Shown here piece after piece: positions 16,269 through 26,400 of a DNA stretch of 51,151 nucleotides; the first letter of the stretch is position 1; each line of letters opens with the position of its first letter. The position numbers were made by a program, and so were the translations under genes. Origin of the DNA: an uncultured Coriobacteriaceae bacterium (GTDB taxonomy: Bacteria; Actinomycetota; Coriobacteriia; Coriobacteriales; Atopobiaceae); NCBI GenBank assembly GCA_947426865.1, contig CANEFS010000005.1, forward strand, positions 1 through 51,151, read 5' to 3'. The notes beneath the pieces were generated by a model that saw only the letters and a list, made by a program, of their open reading frames with translations, made no database searches and had not been told where the DNA came from.

Positions 16269-19103
16269 CTACTTTCCTTGCCAAGCAACCGCCTCGTGGC
16301 AACGAGCGCAAAGGCCGTCTTCTCCTAGCTCGCGCCAGTTCCAACAGCGCGGGCACTTCTCGCCATGGGCAGGAATTACCTCAACCGAAAGCTCCTCGCC
16401 GGAAGCCGCATCTTTAATCTCTACCGAAGAGGCAACGAGAACCTCGGCCAGGTCCCCTAAAATCTCCGGACCCAAAAGCTCTTTCATGTCCGCGGGCAGC
16501 GTCACGACGGCACAAGTTGCTTGCGTGGTTTTCTCGGCGAAATGGTCTTCTGAGAGAGCCTCTTCGTAGGCCTTCGTGAAGGTCTCGCGGATTGTCACGA
16601 GCGCCTCATAGACGGGAGCAGCCTTTTCAACTTCCGCATCTGCCATAGGTGCCTTGAACCACTCGAGAAGAGCGGCGAATTTTTTGCCTTTGGAAAGAGA
16701 GGCGGGAACGTATTGCAAAACCTCGTCGGTTGTATAGCAAAGAATTGGCTGCAAGTCGCTCAGAAGCATCGCAAGGATGAAGTACCAAGCGGTCTGCGCG
16801 CTTCTGCGAGAAGCGGAATCTTTGGCGTCACAATACATGCGATCTTTCGTCGCGTTCAGGTATCCGTTGGAAAGTTCGGTGACAACGAAATCGTAGAGCG
16901 TGCGGAAAACGGCGTTGAAACGATACTCTTTGTAAGCCTTCGTAACCTCCTTGTGAACCGCACACGTCCTTGCAAGAATGAGGCGGTCGTAAAGTTCCAT
17001 ATCCTCTATCGCCACACCGTTTTCTTGCAAATCGAACTGATCTTCCAATTCACCCAGAAGGAAGCGGAAGGTATTTCTGAAACGACGATAGGCGTCACTG
17101 ACGCGGTTCAGAATTTCTTGGTCGCAGGGCATGTCCTGCGTCGCGTCAACTGAAGCCACCCAAAGGCGCACGATGTCTGCGCCAAGCGTCTTGCAAACTT
17201 TGTTGGGGTCGACCACGTTTCCTAAACTCTTGCTCATCTTGCGCCCTTGTCCGTCGAGCGTAAAGCCAAGCGTGAGAACCTCTTTATACGGCGCCTCCTC
17301 GTAGGCTCCCATCGACGTCAAAAGCGAGCTCTGGAACCAGCCGCGATGTTGGTCGGAACCTTCAACGTAAAGATCTGCTGGAAACTTCAAATCTTCTTGC
17401 GTCTTCAAAACGGCCGTATGCGAGACACCCGAGTCCCACCACACATCTAAAATATCTTTGTCCGGCACAAGGTTTCGAGAAGAGCATTCGGGGCAGACGG
17501 CGAGCTCGCCTAAGTAGTCCTTGGGGTCTTCGGTGAACCAGGCGTCCGAGCCTTTCTCGGCAAAAAGTTTTATGACGGCCTCTAAGATTTCGTCGCTGAT
17601 AACGGTCTTGCCACAATCCTGACAGGTGAAAGAAGGAATGGGCACGCCCCAAACGCGCTGGCGGCTCAGGCACCAATCGGGACGGTTTTCGACCATCGCC
17701 GTGATGCGCTTTTCAGATACGGCGGGATGCCACTGCACCTCGTTTTTGATGGCTGAGAGCGCCTTCTCGCGTAGATGCGTTTTATCCATTGAAACGAACC
17801 ATTGCTCGGTGGCGCGAAAGATGACGGGGTTGTTGCAACGCCAACAATGAGGGTAGCTGTGGACGATTTTTTTCTCGGCAATGAGAGTGCCTTTGTCCTT
17901 AAGCCATGAAATAATTTTGTGGTTTGCATCCCAAACGTTCTCCCCTGACCAAGGGCCTCCCGTTCCGTAGTCGTCGCCTTTGTAAAACGTTCCGTCGTCA
18001 GCGACCGGCATGATGACATCGATGCTATTTTCCATGCCGGCGTAGTAGTCGTCGACGCCGTGTCCGGGAGCAATGTGGACGATACCGGTTCCTGTTTGTG
18101 TCGTCACGTAATCGGCAAGAATAGCTTTTCCTGAAACATCGACGAAGATGGGTTGGACATACTCAGTTCCTGCGAGCTCTTCTGCCTTTGCAGTCCAAGG
18201 AGTACCGGGCGCCGTCTCAAAAAGAACCGCGTCCCAGCCGGCCGCCTCCGCGACCTCGTTTGCAAGATGCTCTTGGACGATGTAGATTTCATCTTCGTTT
18301 TGAAGGGCCACATACGTCTCTTCTGGCTTTAGGGCAACCGCCGCATTTGCAGGAAGCGTCCAGGGGGTGGTGGTCCAAATAGCAAAGTTCACTTTTTTGA
18401 TACCGCGCGCAGCTAGGTCGCCAAGACCAGAAATGTGGGAGGGGTCTTTAATTTGAAAGGCCACAAAAATGGAAGGTCCTTCGATGTCGTGGTATTCAAT
18501 CTCCGCTTCTGAAAGAGCTGTGTGGCAATGCATACACCAATAGATCGGCTTCTTTCCTTTGTAGAGAGCGCCGGTGTCGAAGAAGCGTTTGAGGACGGCA
18601 ACGTCTGCGGCATCGTGGTCGTGTGTGAGCGTGAGATAAGGATGTGCCCAGTCGGCTAAAACGCCTAAGCGACGAAAGCCTTCTTTTTGCAAATCGATAT
18701 TCTTGACAGCAAACTCTGCACACATCTTGCGAATCTCTGGGATGGGTGTGTCATTGAATTTTTTCGTACCGAGCTTTTGCTCCACCTTGTGCTCGATAGG
18801 TTGACCGTGACAGTCCCATCCAGGAATAAACGTAATCTTTTCGCCCTGCATGATATGAAAGCGATTAATGAAATCTTTCGTAATTTTATTGAGGGCATGC
18901 CCTAGGTGAATGGGCCCGTTAGCGTAAGGAGGCCCGTCGTGCAAGACGAAATGATAGTGGCCCTCATTTTGTTTGCGAGCAAGTTCGTAGACATCTTCTT
19001 CTTCCCACTTCTTCAAGCGCTCAGGCTCGGCGTTGGCAAGGTTGCCGCGCATGGGAAATTGCGTCGATGGCAAGTTCGTAGTGTCTTTGTATTCGTTAGC
19101 CAT
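16269..19103 (-). CDS. ileS: Isoleucyl-tRNA synthetase
   Basis: A 944-residue class I synthetase charging tRNA-Ile. It has the HIGH motif (PIHLGHAL, near residue 63), the long CP1 editing insertion with TTTPWTLPANAA, the KMSKS loop (RKMSKSLGN), and a C-terminal zinc site formed by CPRCWNWRELG and CARC, typical of the bacterial (mupirocin-sensitive type) enzymes. Length matches E. coli IleS. It is embedded between ftsH (38 bp upstream) and lspA; the ileS-lspA pair is a classic arrangement. No T-box leader was found upstream, which agrees with transcription from a distant promoter. Confidence 0.97.
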   Translation of the reverse strand: MANEYKDTTNLPSTQFPMRGNLANAEPERLKKWEEEDVYELARKQNEGHYHFVLHDGPPYANGPIHLGHALNKITKDFINRFHIMQGEKITFIPGWDCHGQPIEHKVEQKLGTKKFNDTPIPEIRKMCAEFAVKNIDLQKEGFRRLGVLADWAHPYLTLTHDHDAADVAVLKRFFDTGALYKGKKPIYWCMHCHTALSEAEIEYHDIEGPSIFVAFQIKDPSHISGLGDLAARGIKKVNFAIWTTTPWTLPANAAVALKPEETYVALQNEDEIYIVQEHLANEVAEAAGWDAVLFETAPGTPWTAKAEELAGTEYVQPIFVDVSGKAILADYVTTQTGTGIVHIAPGHGVDDYYAGMENSIDVIMPVADDGTFYKGDDYGTGGPWSGENVWDANHKIISWLKDKGTLIAEKKIVHSYPHCWRCNNPVIFRATEQWFVSMDKTHLREKALSAIKNEVQWHPAVSEKRITAMVENRPDWCLSRQRVWGVPIPSFTCQDCGKTVISDEILEAVIKLFAEKGSDAWFTEDPKDYLGELAVCPECSSRNLVPDKDILDVWWDSGVSHTAVLKTQEDLKFPADLYVEGSDQHRGWFQSSLLTSMGAYEEAPYKEVLTLGFTLDGQGRKMSKSLGNVVDPNKVCKTLGADIVRLWVASVDATQDMPCDQEILNRVSDAYRRFRNTFRFLLGELEDQFDLQENGVAIEDMELYDRLILARTCAVHKEVTKAYKEYRFNAVFRTLYDFVVTELSNGYLNATKDRMYCDAKDSASRRSAQTAWYFILAMLLSDLQPILCYTTDEVLQYVPASLSKGKKFAALLEWFKAPMADAEVEKAAPVYEALVTIRETFTKAYEEALSEDHFAEKTTQATCAVVTLPADMKELLGPEILGDLAEVLVASSVEIKDAASGEELSVEVIPAHGEKCPRCWNWRELGEDGLCARCHEAVAWQGK

Positions 19104-19141
19104 GTTTTTTCTTTCTATCTTTGTGCGATTAGCAAAGTGCG

Positions 19142-21103
19142 CTATTGTTTTTTGTCCTTTTCGGTTTCAGATGCTTGCGATGTGGAAGCTTGCGAGGCGC
19201 CAGTTTGAGGGATGTCCTTCAAGCCTTCATTTTTAAAAAGCCGCATAAATTCCTCGCCGGTAATGGTCTCTTTCACTTGGAGATAGCGGGCAAGTTCGTG
19301 CAGTTTGAATTGGTTCTCTTTCAGAATGCGAAGGGCGTTTTGGTGCGCGGTCTCAACGAGATTTTGAACCTCAATGTCAATCTCTTGCGCCGTTCCTTCC
19401 GAGCAAACCAAATCAGAATTGCCGCCTAAGTAACGATTGTTAATCTCGCCGAGGGCGACCATGCCAAACTTGTCGCTCATGCCGTATTGAGTGACCATGT
19501 TGCGGGCCAGTTTCGTCGCGCGCTCAATATCGTTGGAAGCCCCGGTTGTAATCTCTTTGAAGATAAGTTCCTCTGAGGCGCGTCCGCCGCAAAGAACGGA
19601 AAGTTGCTCCATCGCTTCCTGTTTGGAAACGAGAAAGTGCTCGTCCTCTTCAACTTGCATCGTGTATCCCAGCGCCCCTGATGTTCTCGGGACGATGGTA
19701 ATCTTTGAAACCGGCGCCTGCTTCTTTTGAGCAGCGGCCACGATGGCATGCCCTATCTCGTGATAGGAAACTATCTTTTTCTCTTCTTCCGAGAGAACCG
19801 TCGACTTGCGCTTTTCACCAGCGATAACAACTTCCACGGCCTCGGTTAAATCTTCTTGCGAGACCTTTTGGCGTCCCATGCGAACCGCACGAAGAGCTGC
19901 CTCGTTGATGATGTTAGAAAGGTCGGCACCGGAGGCACCAGGTGTTGCGCGCGCGATGATATCAAGGTCGATATCGGAGTCCATCTTCACATCGTTCGCG
20001 TGAAGTAGCAAAATAGCTTTGCGCCCCGCAAGATCAGGTAGCTCAACGGGAATGCGGCGATCGAAACGACCCGGACGAAGCAGGGCTTGGTCAAGGGTGT
20101 CGGGACGGTTGGTGGCCCCCAACACAACGATACCTTTATGGTTGTCGAAGCCGTCCATCTCTGTCAGCAGTTGGTTTAAGGTTTGCTCGCGCTCATCGTT
20201 AGTGGTGAGACCGGCGTCGCGACGCTTTCCGACCGTATCAATCTCGTCGATGAAAACGATGCAGGGCGCTTTCTCGTTTGCTTGCTTAAACAGGTCGCGC
20301 ACTTTTGCCGCACCGCGCCCCACAAACATCTCAACGAATTCGGAGCCAGCGATGTTAAAGAAGGGAACGCCTGCTTCTCCTGCGACCGCTTTGGCAAGAA
20401 GTGTTTTACCGGTTCCTGGAGGGCCCACAAGGAGCGCGCCGCGCGGAAGCTTCGCGCCGATAGATTCGTAGCGTTTGGGTTTCTCGAGAAAAGAAACGAT
20501 TTCTTCAAGCGATTCTTTCGCTTCGTCTTGGCCGGCGACATCTTTAAACGTAACACCGGTCGCCTTTTGTGCCACGACTTTCGCGCCTGATTTTCCAAAG
20601 CCCCCAAGGCCGCCAAAGCCTCCCGGAAATCCTCCGCCGCCGAAATTCATTGAAGGACCTTCATCATCGTCGGTCATCGATTTTTTCAACTGACGATTCA
20701 AAAGCCAGCCGCCCAAAACGAGCGCCAAAATAGGCAGACCGTAAATCATGAGAACAATCCAGCCTAAATTCGAGTTCGAATTTTGCACCGGTTCTGCCGA
20801 GAAAGGCACGTTGTGTTCAGTCAAACGCTTCACAAGGTCAGTGTCTCCAGGGAACTGATTCGTTTTGTAATAGGTGGCACTATCGCCGTCTCCCGTTTTA
20901 AACGATATTGTTTTGTTGTTCTCGTCGAGTTGAACTTGCGTGACTTGATTGTCGCCAACCATCGAAACGAACGTTGAGTAGTCGACCTCCGAAACCTTTT
21001 GCGTGTCGAAAGTTGGATAGACGACCGTACGCAATACGAGCAAGACCGCAATCGCGATCAGCACGTACAAAATCATCGATTGTCTTTTTTTCTTTTGGTT
21101 CAC
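19142..21103 (-). CDS. ftsH: ATP-dependent zinc metalloprotease FtsH
   Basis: A 653-residue membrane AAA+ protease that degrades misfolded membrane and regulatory proteins. Two membrane helices (about 10-30 and 114-135) flank an extracytoplasmic domain. A Gly-rich segment (155-172) leads to the AAA module: Walker A GPPGTGKT (227-234), Walker B in VFIDEID, and the second region of homology NRPDTLDQALLRPGRFDR. The zinc motif is HEIGH at 448-452 (usually HEAGH). The C-terminus ends in a Gln/Ser/Thr-rich tail. The GTG start overlaps the ffh stop codon in the four bases GTGA, indicating translational coupling with ffh. Confidence 0.97.
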   Translation of the reverse strand: MNQKKKRQSMILYVLIAIAVLLVLRTVVYPTFDTQKVSEVDYSTFVSMVGDNQVTQVQLDENNKTISFKTGDGDSATYYKTNQFPGDTDLVKRLTEHNVPFSAEPVQNSNSNLGWIVLMIYGLPILALVLGGWLLNRQLKKSMTDDDEGPSMNFGGGGFPGGFGGLGGFGKSGAKVVAQKATGVTFKDVAGQDEAKESLEEIVSFLEKPKRYESIGAKLPRGALLVGPPGTGKTLLAKAVAGEAGVPFFNIAGSEFVEMFVGRGAAKVRDLFKQANEKAPCIVFIDEIDTVGKRRDAGLTTNDEREQTLNQLLTEMDGFDNHKGIVVLGATNRPDTLDQALLRPGRFDRRIPVELPDLAGRKAILLLHANDVKMDSDIDLDIIARATPGASGADLSNIINEAALRAVRMGRQKVSQEDLTEAVEVVIAGEKRKSTVLSEEEKKIVSYHEIGHAIVAAAQKKQAPVSKITIVPRTSGALGYTMQVEEDEHFLVSKQEAMEQLSVLCGGRASEELIFKEITTGASNDIERATKLARNMVTQYGMSDKFGMVALGEINNRYLGGNSDLVCSEGTAQEIDIEVQNLVETAHQNALRILKENQFKLHELARYLQVKETITGEEFMRLFKNEGLKDIPQTGASQASTSQASETEKDKKQ

Positions 21104-22464
21104 TTAAGCCCCATCTCCTCCATCATTTGTTTCATAGCCGCAGGGTTTGGCATTCTGCCTTTTTTGCCCTGCGTCATTGCTTTGAATTTTCCCATCATCT
21201 TGTTCATCTCGCCCCACTGCTTCATGAGTTGGTTAACCTCTTGAACCGTGCGGCCAGAACCCTCAGCGATGCGTTTTCTGCGCATGCCGTTAATTATTTT
21301 TGGACGCTTACGTTCCTGCGCCGTCATCGATTGAATGATGGCCTCAATCTTATCGAGCGCGCCATCGTCTAGCTTGTCGCCTGCTTGTTTGAGCATCTTC
21401 GCGCCGCCGGGAAGCATGCCTAAGAGCTTGCCCACGCCCCCCATCTTGCGCACTTGCTGGAGCTGCTTCAGCATGTCATCCATCGTAAGGCCTTGCTCAA
21501 GCATGCGCTCGGCGTCTTCGAGTGACTGTTCGTCGGCTGCCTCTTGGGCCTTCTCGATAATGCCGTAGACATCTCCCATGCCAAGAATGCGCTTGGCCAT
21601 GCGGTCGGGATAGAACGGTTCAAGCGAGCTGGGTTTCTCGCCTGTCGAGACAAACATGATGGGCTTGCCGGTAACTTGGCGAACGGAAAGCGCGCCTCCG
21701 CCTCGGGCATCGCCGTCGAGCTTTGAGAGGATAACGCCATCGAAGTCGGTGCGGTTGGAAAACTCGGTGACGACGTTTACAATGTCTTGTCCGCTCATCG
21801 CGTCGACCACCATGAGGACTTGGTCGGGCTTTGTCGCACTTTTAATGTTGGCTGCCTCTTGCATCATCGCTTCGTCAATTTGCGTGCGTCCGGCCGTATC
21901 AATAATGACGACATCGTGAAGAGTATCGACCGCCTCTTTGATAGCATCTTGGGCAATCTCCACCGGATCTTTTCCGTCTTCGCGAAAGACAGGAATTTGA
22001 ATCTCTTTACCGAGGTCCTCTAGCTGATCGGCTGCAGCGGGGCGATAAATATCGCCTGCAGCAAGGAGCGGGTTTCTCCCCTTTTTCTTCAAGAGGTAGG
22101 CAAGCTTTACCGCAGCCGTTGTTTTTCCGGAGCCTTGTAGACCCACTAGCATGATGACGTTAGGGATACGATTTTGCGCAAAGACAAGACCTTGCTCGGT
22201 GTCGCCTAAAAGGTGGGTCAGCTGGTCCAAAACGATTTTGACAACGTTTTGTGAAGGCGTCAGAGAGGTCAAAACTTCTTCGGTTGAAGCCTCCTCTTTG
22301 CACTTGGCAACGAATTCTTTGACGACCTTATAGTTAACGTCCGCTTCGAGAAGAGCCAGACGAATCTCTCGCATGGCGACGTTTATGTCCTCTTCTGTGA
22401 GGCGCCCTTTTTTCGAGAGCTTCTCGAAAGAGCTTTGAAGTTTTTCAGAAAGACTAGAAAACAT
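21100..22464 (-). CDS. ffh: Signal recognition particle protein Ffh
   Basis: The protein subunit of SRP, which binds signal sequences of nascent membrane proteins and targets ribosomes to FtsY. An N domain (1-90) precedes the G domain with GLQGSGKTT, DTAGRTQID and SKLDGDARGGGAL, then the methionine-rich M domain from about 300 to 454 (MKQLMK-, MNKMM-, MKQMMEEM-type segments and the RNA-binding GSGRTV). Length is normal. The ATG lacks a close strong Shine-Dalgarno; AAAGG is 13 bases away. It lies between ftsY (39 bp upstream) and ftsH (overlapping). The SRP RNA gene is not in the window. Confidence 0.97.
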   Translation of the reverse strand: MFSSLSEKLQSSFEKLSKKGRLTEEDINVAMREIRLALLEADVNYKVVKEFVAKCKEEASTEEVLTSLTPSQNVVKIVLDQLTHLLGDTEQGLVFAQNRIPNVIMLVGLQGSGKTTAAVKLAYLLKKKGRNPLLAAGDIYRPAAADQLEDLGKEIQIPVFREDGKDPVEIAQDAIKEAVDTLHDVVIIDTAGRTQIDEAMMQEAANIKSATKPDQVLMVVDAMSGQDIVNVVTEFSNRTDFDGVILSKLDGDARGGGALSVRQVTGKPIMFVSTGEKPSSLEPFYPDRMAKRILGMGDVYGIIEKAQEAADEQSLEDAERMLEQGLTMDDMLKQLQQVRKMGGVGKLLGMLPGGAKMLKQAGDKLDDGALDKIEAIIQSMTAQERKRPKIINGMRRKRIAEGSGRTVQEVNQLMKQWGEMNKMMGKFKAMTQGKKGRMPNPAAMKQMMEEMGLK

Positions 22465-22503
22465 TTTCTTTGCGTAACCTTTGCAATCTTTTTCTTTTCA
22501 GTT

Positions 22504-23424
22504 TTATTCTTGTTCGCGCTTCTGTTCTTGCAAATCTCCAACGAGAGCATCGGCAAAATCCTTTGCATCGAAGTGCTCAAGATCAGAAATTCCCTCTCCA
22601 ATGCCTACGCGCAAGATGGGAAGGTTTAAATCGTGAGAGATAGTCGCAGCAATGCCGCCCTTGGCACTGCCGTCAAGCTTCGTCAAAATGAGACCGTCCA
22701 AATCAAGAGCACGGTTAAACTCTTGCGCTTGAATGAGGCCGTTTTGACCAGTTGTGGCATCAATGACAAGCACAACGTAGACGGGCATCGTTGCGCGTTT
22801 GCGTGTTACCGAGACAACCTTTTGAAGTTCGCGCATCAAGTCGTCGGAAGTATGAAGGCGTCCTGCGGTATCAATCAAGACGAAGTCTTTTCCCTCTCGC
22901 TCAGCAACGTCGAGGACGTCGTAGCAAACAGAGGCGGGGTCTGCTCCGCGCTCGCGCGTGATAAGAGGAACACCTGCGCGCTCAGCCCAGACGTCAAGTT
23001 GCTCGATGGCAGCGGCGCGAAACGTGTCAGCTCCACCCAACACAACATTTCTTCCGTGTGCCTTTGCAGCAGCTGCCAGCTTTCCAATCGTCGTCGTTTT
23101 TCCTGAACCGTTTATACCAACAAATAAAACGCAGACGGGGTTTTCAGCAAAGATGTCCTCCGCTGTTTTTGTAAAGACAAGAGAGAGTCGCTCTGCCAAA
23201 GCGCTTTTGATTTGCGAGGCCGTTGTGAGACCCTCTTTTGCCGCCATGTCGCGCATCTCATCAGAAACACGCGCAGCAACTTCTGCACCCAAATCAGAGA
23301 GCACCAACGTGTCTTCGAGCTGCTCCCAAAAATCTTCGTCAACCTCTCCACCAAAATAAAATAGTTCATTGAGGGCTTCTCGGGATTTTGTTAATCCGCG
23401 ACGCAGCCTATCTCTTAGTCCCAT
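22504..23424 (-). CDS. ftsY: Signal recognition particle receptor FtsY
   Basis: The membrane-associated GTPase receptor for SRP, 306 residues. It has the NG domain only: GINGSGKTTTIGKLA (G1), DTAGRLHT (G3) and LTKLDGSAKGG (G4 and closing loop). It lacks the long acidic N-terminal A domain of E. coli FtsY, the usual situation in Gram-positive bacteria. The N-terminal MGLRDRLRRGLTKSREALN is the amphipathic membrane-binding helix. A strong GGGGGGAG lies 5 bases before the ATG, only 12 bp after the smc stop codon. The smc-ftsY-ffh order is conserved in many actinobacteria. Confidence 0.97.
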   Translation of the reverse strand: MGLRDRLRRGLTKSREALNELFYFGGEVDEDFWEQLEDTLVLSDLGAEVAARVSDEMRDMAAKEGLTTASQIKSALAERLSLVFTKTAEDIFAENPVCVLFVGINGSGKTTTIGKLAAAAKAHGRNVVLGGADTFRAAAIEQLDVWAERAGVPLITRERGADPASVCYDVLDVAEREGKDFVLIDTAGRLHTSDDLMRELQKVVSVTRKRATMPVYVVLVIDATTGQNGLIQAQEFNRALDLDGLILTKLDGSAKGGIAATISHDLNLPILRVGIGEGISDLEHFDAKDFADALVGDLQEQKREQE

Positions 23425-23436
23425 TGCTCTCCCCCC

Positions 23437-26400
23437 TTAAGCTTCCAAAAATTTCTTCTCGTACTCATCAAGTTTTTGAGAAACCACTTTGGAAATGCCG
23501 TCGCTTTGCATCGAGACGCCATAGAGAACATCTGCCGCTTCCATCGTCCTTCTTTGGTGCGAGATGACGATAAGCTGCGTGTCTTTCTTCAGCATCATCA
23601 CAGCGTTTAAGAACTTGTCGAGATTTGCATCATCTAAGGCTGCCTCGACCTCATCAAAGACGTAGAAGGGAACGGTGTGCGTTTGATAGATGGCAAACAG
23701 GAAGGCAAGTGCCGTAAGCGATTTCTCACCGCCCGACATGAGCGCAATCTTGGGGATGCGCTTTCCTTTGGGCTGGGCCACAATTTCGATGCCAGTCTCT
23801 TCCAGATTCTCCGGATCACTGAGTTCCAAGTGTGCTTTGCCGCCGGGGAAGAAAAGCGCAAACGTTTCTGCGAAGTGCTTGTTGACCTCGGCGTAGGTCT
23901 CTTCAAAGGCTCCCCGCATGCGTGCATCGATTGTCTTCGTAATTTTGGCGAGGGCACGGCGCGCCAGTTTCAAATCTTCAAGTTGATTCTCATAGAAGGC
24001 GGCACGTTCCTTCAAGTCGTCGTACTCTTCAAGCGCGACTTGGTTCACAGGTCCAAGACTGACAAGAGCGGCCTTCACTTCCGCGAGGCGGCTCGCTTTC
24101 TCTTCTCGATTTTGAATAGGTTCGAACAGAAGGGCTTCGTCAACAGAGATGGAGGCAACCTCTTTGAGCGCCTCGACGGCTCCGCTTACCTGGACTTCAA
24201 TTTTGCCCTCTTCAATTTCAAGTTTGTTTTGGTCGGCAACAGCTTTCGTGTGGGCCTCGCGAGCTTTCTCCGCTTCTGCACGAGCGTCTTCAATCGTTTG
24301 GCGAAGCTCCTCAGAGTCCGAAGCTGCAAGCGTTGCGCTGTCCTGAAGTTTTGCGACCCACGTGCCCACTAATTCCAGCAATTTTTTAAGCTGGACCTGA
24401 GCTGCAGGAATGCGATCTTTTTGAATCTTTAAGCGCGTCTGGGTTTCACGAAGATTCTGGGTGAGAGTGGCAGAAGAATCCTTAAACGAGGCGAACTCCT
24501 CTTTCTCCTTTTCAATCCGAGAAATCCTCTCTTCGGCCGCCTCAAGAGAAAGCTTCGCTTCGTTCAAATGCCTTAAGTAGTCGATTTCTGCCTGTCGAAG
24601 GTCTGTGCGCTTTGCCGTGGCGTTTTCAATTTCTTCATCCAGCTTCGTCTGCTCTGCGCGCGCACCTTCCATTTTCTCCTGATATTCTGAAAGCTGCTTT
24701 TGCTTGGCCTCCCCCTCTTCGATGGCCTTCTTTTGAGAAGCTTCAATCGTTTCCAATTCTCCTTGCAAATCTTGCTTTTGCTTCTCTTGGTGCTCCGCCT
24801 CTTGTGTGGCGAAATTCACTGCGGAGGTTTTCTCGAGAAATTCTTGGTGGAGTGCATCAAGCGTTTTCTTCGTATCACTCTCTTGGGAAACCAACTGGTC
24901 AATGTGCCCGGCAAGTTTTTCAAGCTCTTTTTCCGCTTTGGGAAGAGAAGAGTTCAGCTCGCGAAGGCGCCTGGATTGCGCCAGCGAAGAACCTTCCTCC
25001 GAACGCATAAGGCCCAGGCTGACCACACCATTGCTAAAGGCGACAAGACCTTCTTTGGACGCAATGGTCAGCTGTGGGAAGCAAGCGGAAAGTGAAAGAA
25101 CTTCGTCGTTGGTTTCCACAAGGACAACGTTTCCAAATAAGCGCTTCACGAGAGAAACACTTGTTTTTTCCGGTGCAGTGCCTTCATTTTCAAGGGCTTG
25201 CTCGTAAGCTTTTGCAAAAGGCGTCACGCCTGCTTTCTTGGAAGCCTCGTTGACCTGGGGCGCCTCCGCCGCTTTCTCGCCTTCTGCGATAAAGGTTCCC
25301 TTAAAGTCGCGATAGTCAGAGGCCATCTGGGAAACGACCGCTTTAAGATCGGAGGCTGAGGCTACAACTTGAGCCTGAACAAAGTGTCCCAAGAGCGCTT
25401 CTGCTACCCCTTCTAGCTCTTTCGGGAAGGCAATAAATTGAGCAACGCTTGAAAGAAGCGTCTTTTTGTCCTTCGCTAATTTGATAGGTTCAGGCGTCTC
25501 TGCACTATCTACTTCACTGAGCAAATCTTCAAGCGCACCTTTTTCAGCCCTTTGCGAAAGAACATCTTTTTGAAGCTGGCTGAGGTTTTTTCGCTCAGAG
25601 GAAAGTTCGTCTTGCACCTTTCGCAAGGTTTCCTCGGTATCAGCTAAAGATTTTTCTGCCTTCTCTTGAGCAGCTTTTTCTGCGCTCAGCTTTGAGGTCG
25701 ATTCTTTCAAAGACGCTTCAAGGGAGGAAATCTCCTCTTTTAGGGAGGCAACTTTTTTCACCCAGATGCCGCCTTGGAGCTCCTGCGATTGGATTTCGTG
25801 CTCGAGCTTAGTGTGCGCGAGAAGCGCCTCGTCCGTCTCTTTGGCAAGCTGCATTTTTTTCGACTGCCACTTCGTGATATTGCCATCAAGCTCGGCGAGG
25901 CTCGTTTGGATCTCTTCCGTTTTTGGCTTATAAGCTGCGACGTTAGCCGTTTCTTTTCGCGTTACAGCGCGCGCTTCTTCAAGAGTGCGCTCGAAGTCGG
26001 CCATGCGTCGCTTGTTGGCACGAAGCTGCTCGGAGACGTTTGCCATTTGCGAGGCGGCAGAAGAGATGCGTTCCGTGAGGCTTCTTTCCTTCTCGGCGAG
26101 AAGAGAGAGCGTAGCCTCCACCTTCGTCTCCAAAGCACCAACGCGGCGCCTTTGCTCGCTGATGTCTCCTACGTAGAGTCCGCGCTTCTCGAGCATCGTC
26201 TGAAGCTTTTCAAGGTGCTCGCGCTTCTCTTTTTCCTCGAATTCACGAAGGGAAACTTGCGCTTCTACCTCTTGCTTTTTGACCATAAGGTCGTTGTAGC
26301 GGGTCTGTAAGCGGCGCACGTCGTCAACGGCAATCTCAGTCGAAAGGCTAATGCGCTCAGCTTCCAGCTCCTTAAATGTTTGCGCTTTGCCAACCTGGTC

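Noticed and set aside
19104-19141. T-box leader before ileS
   Set aside because: Only 38 bp separate ileS from ftsH and no T-box consensus is present.
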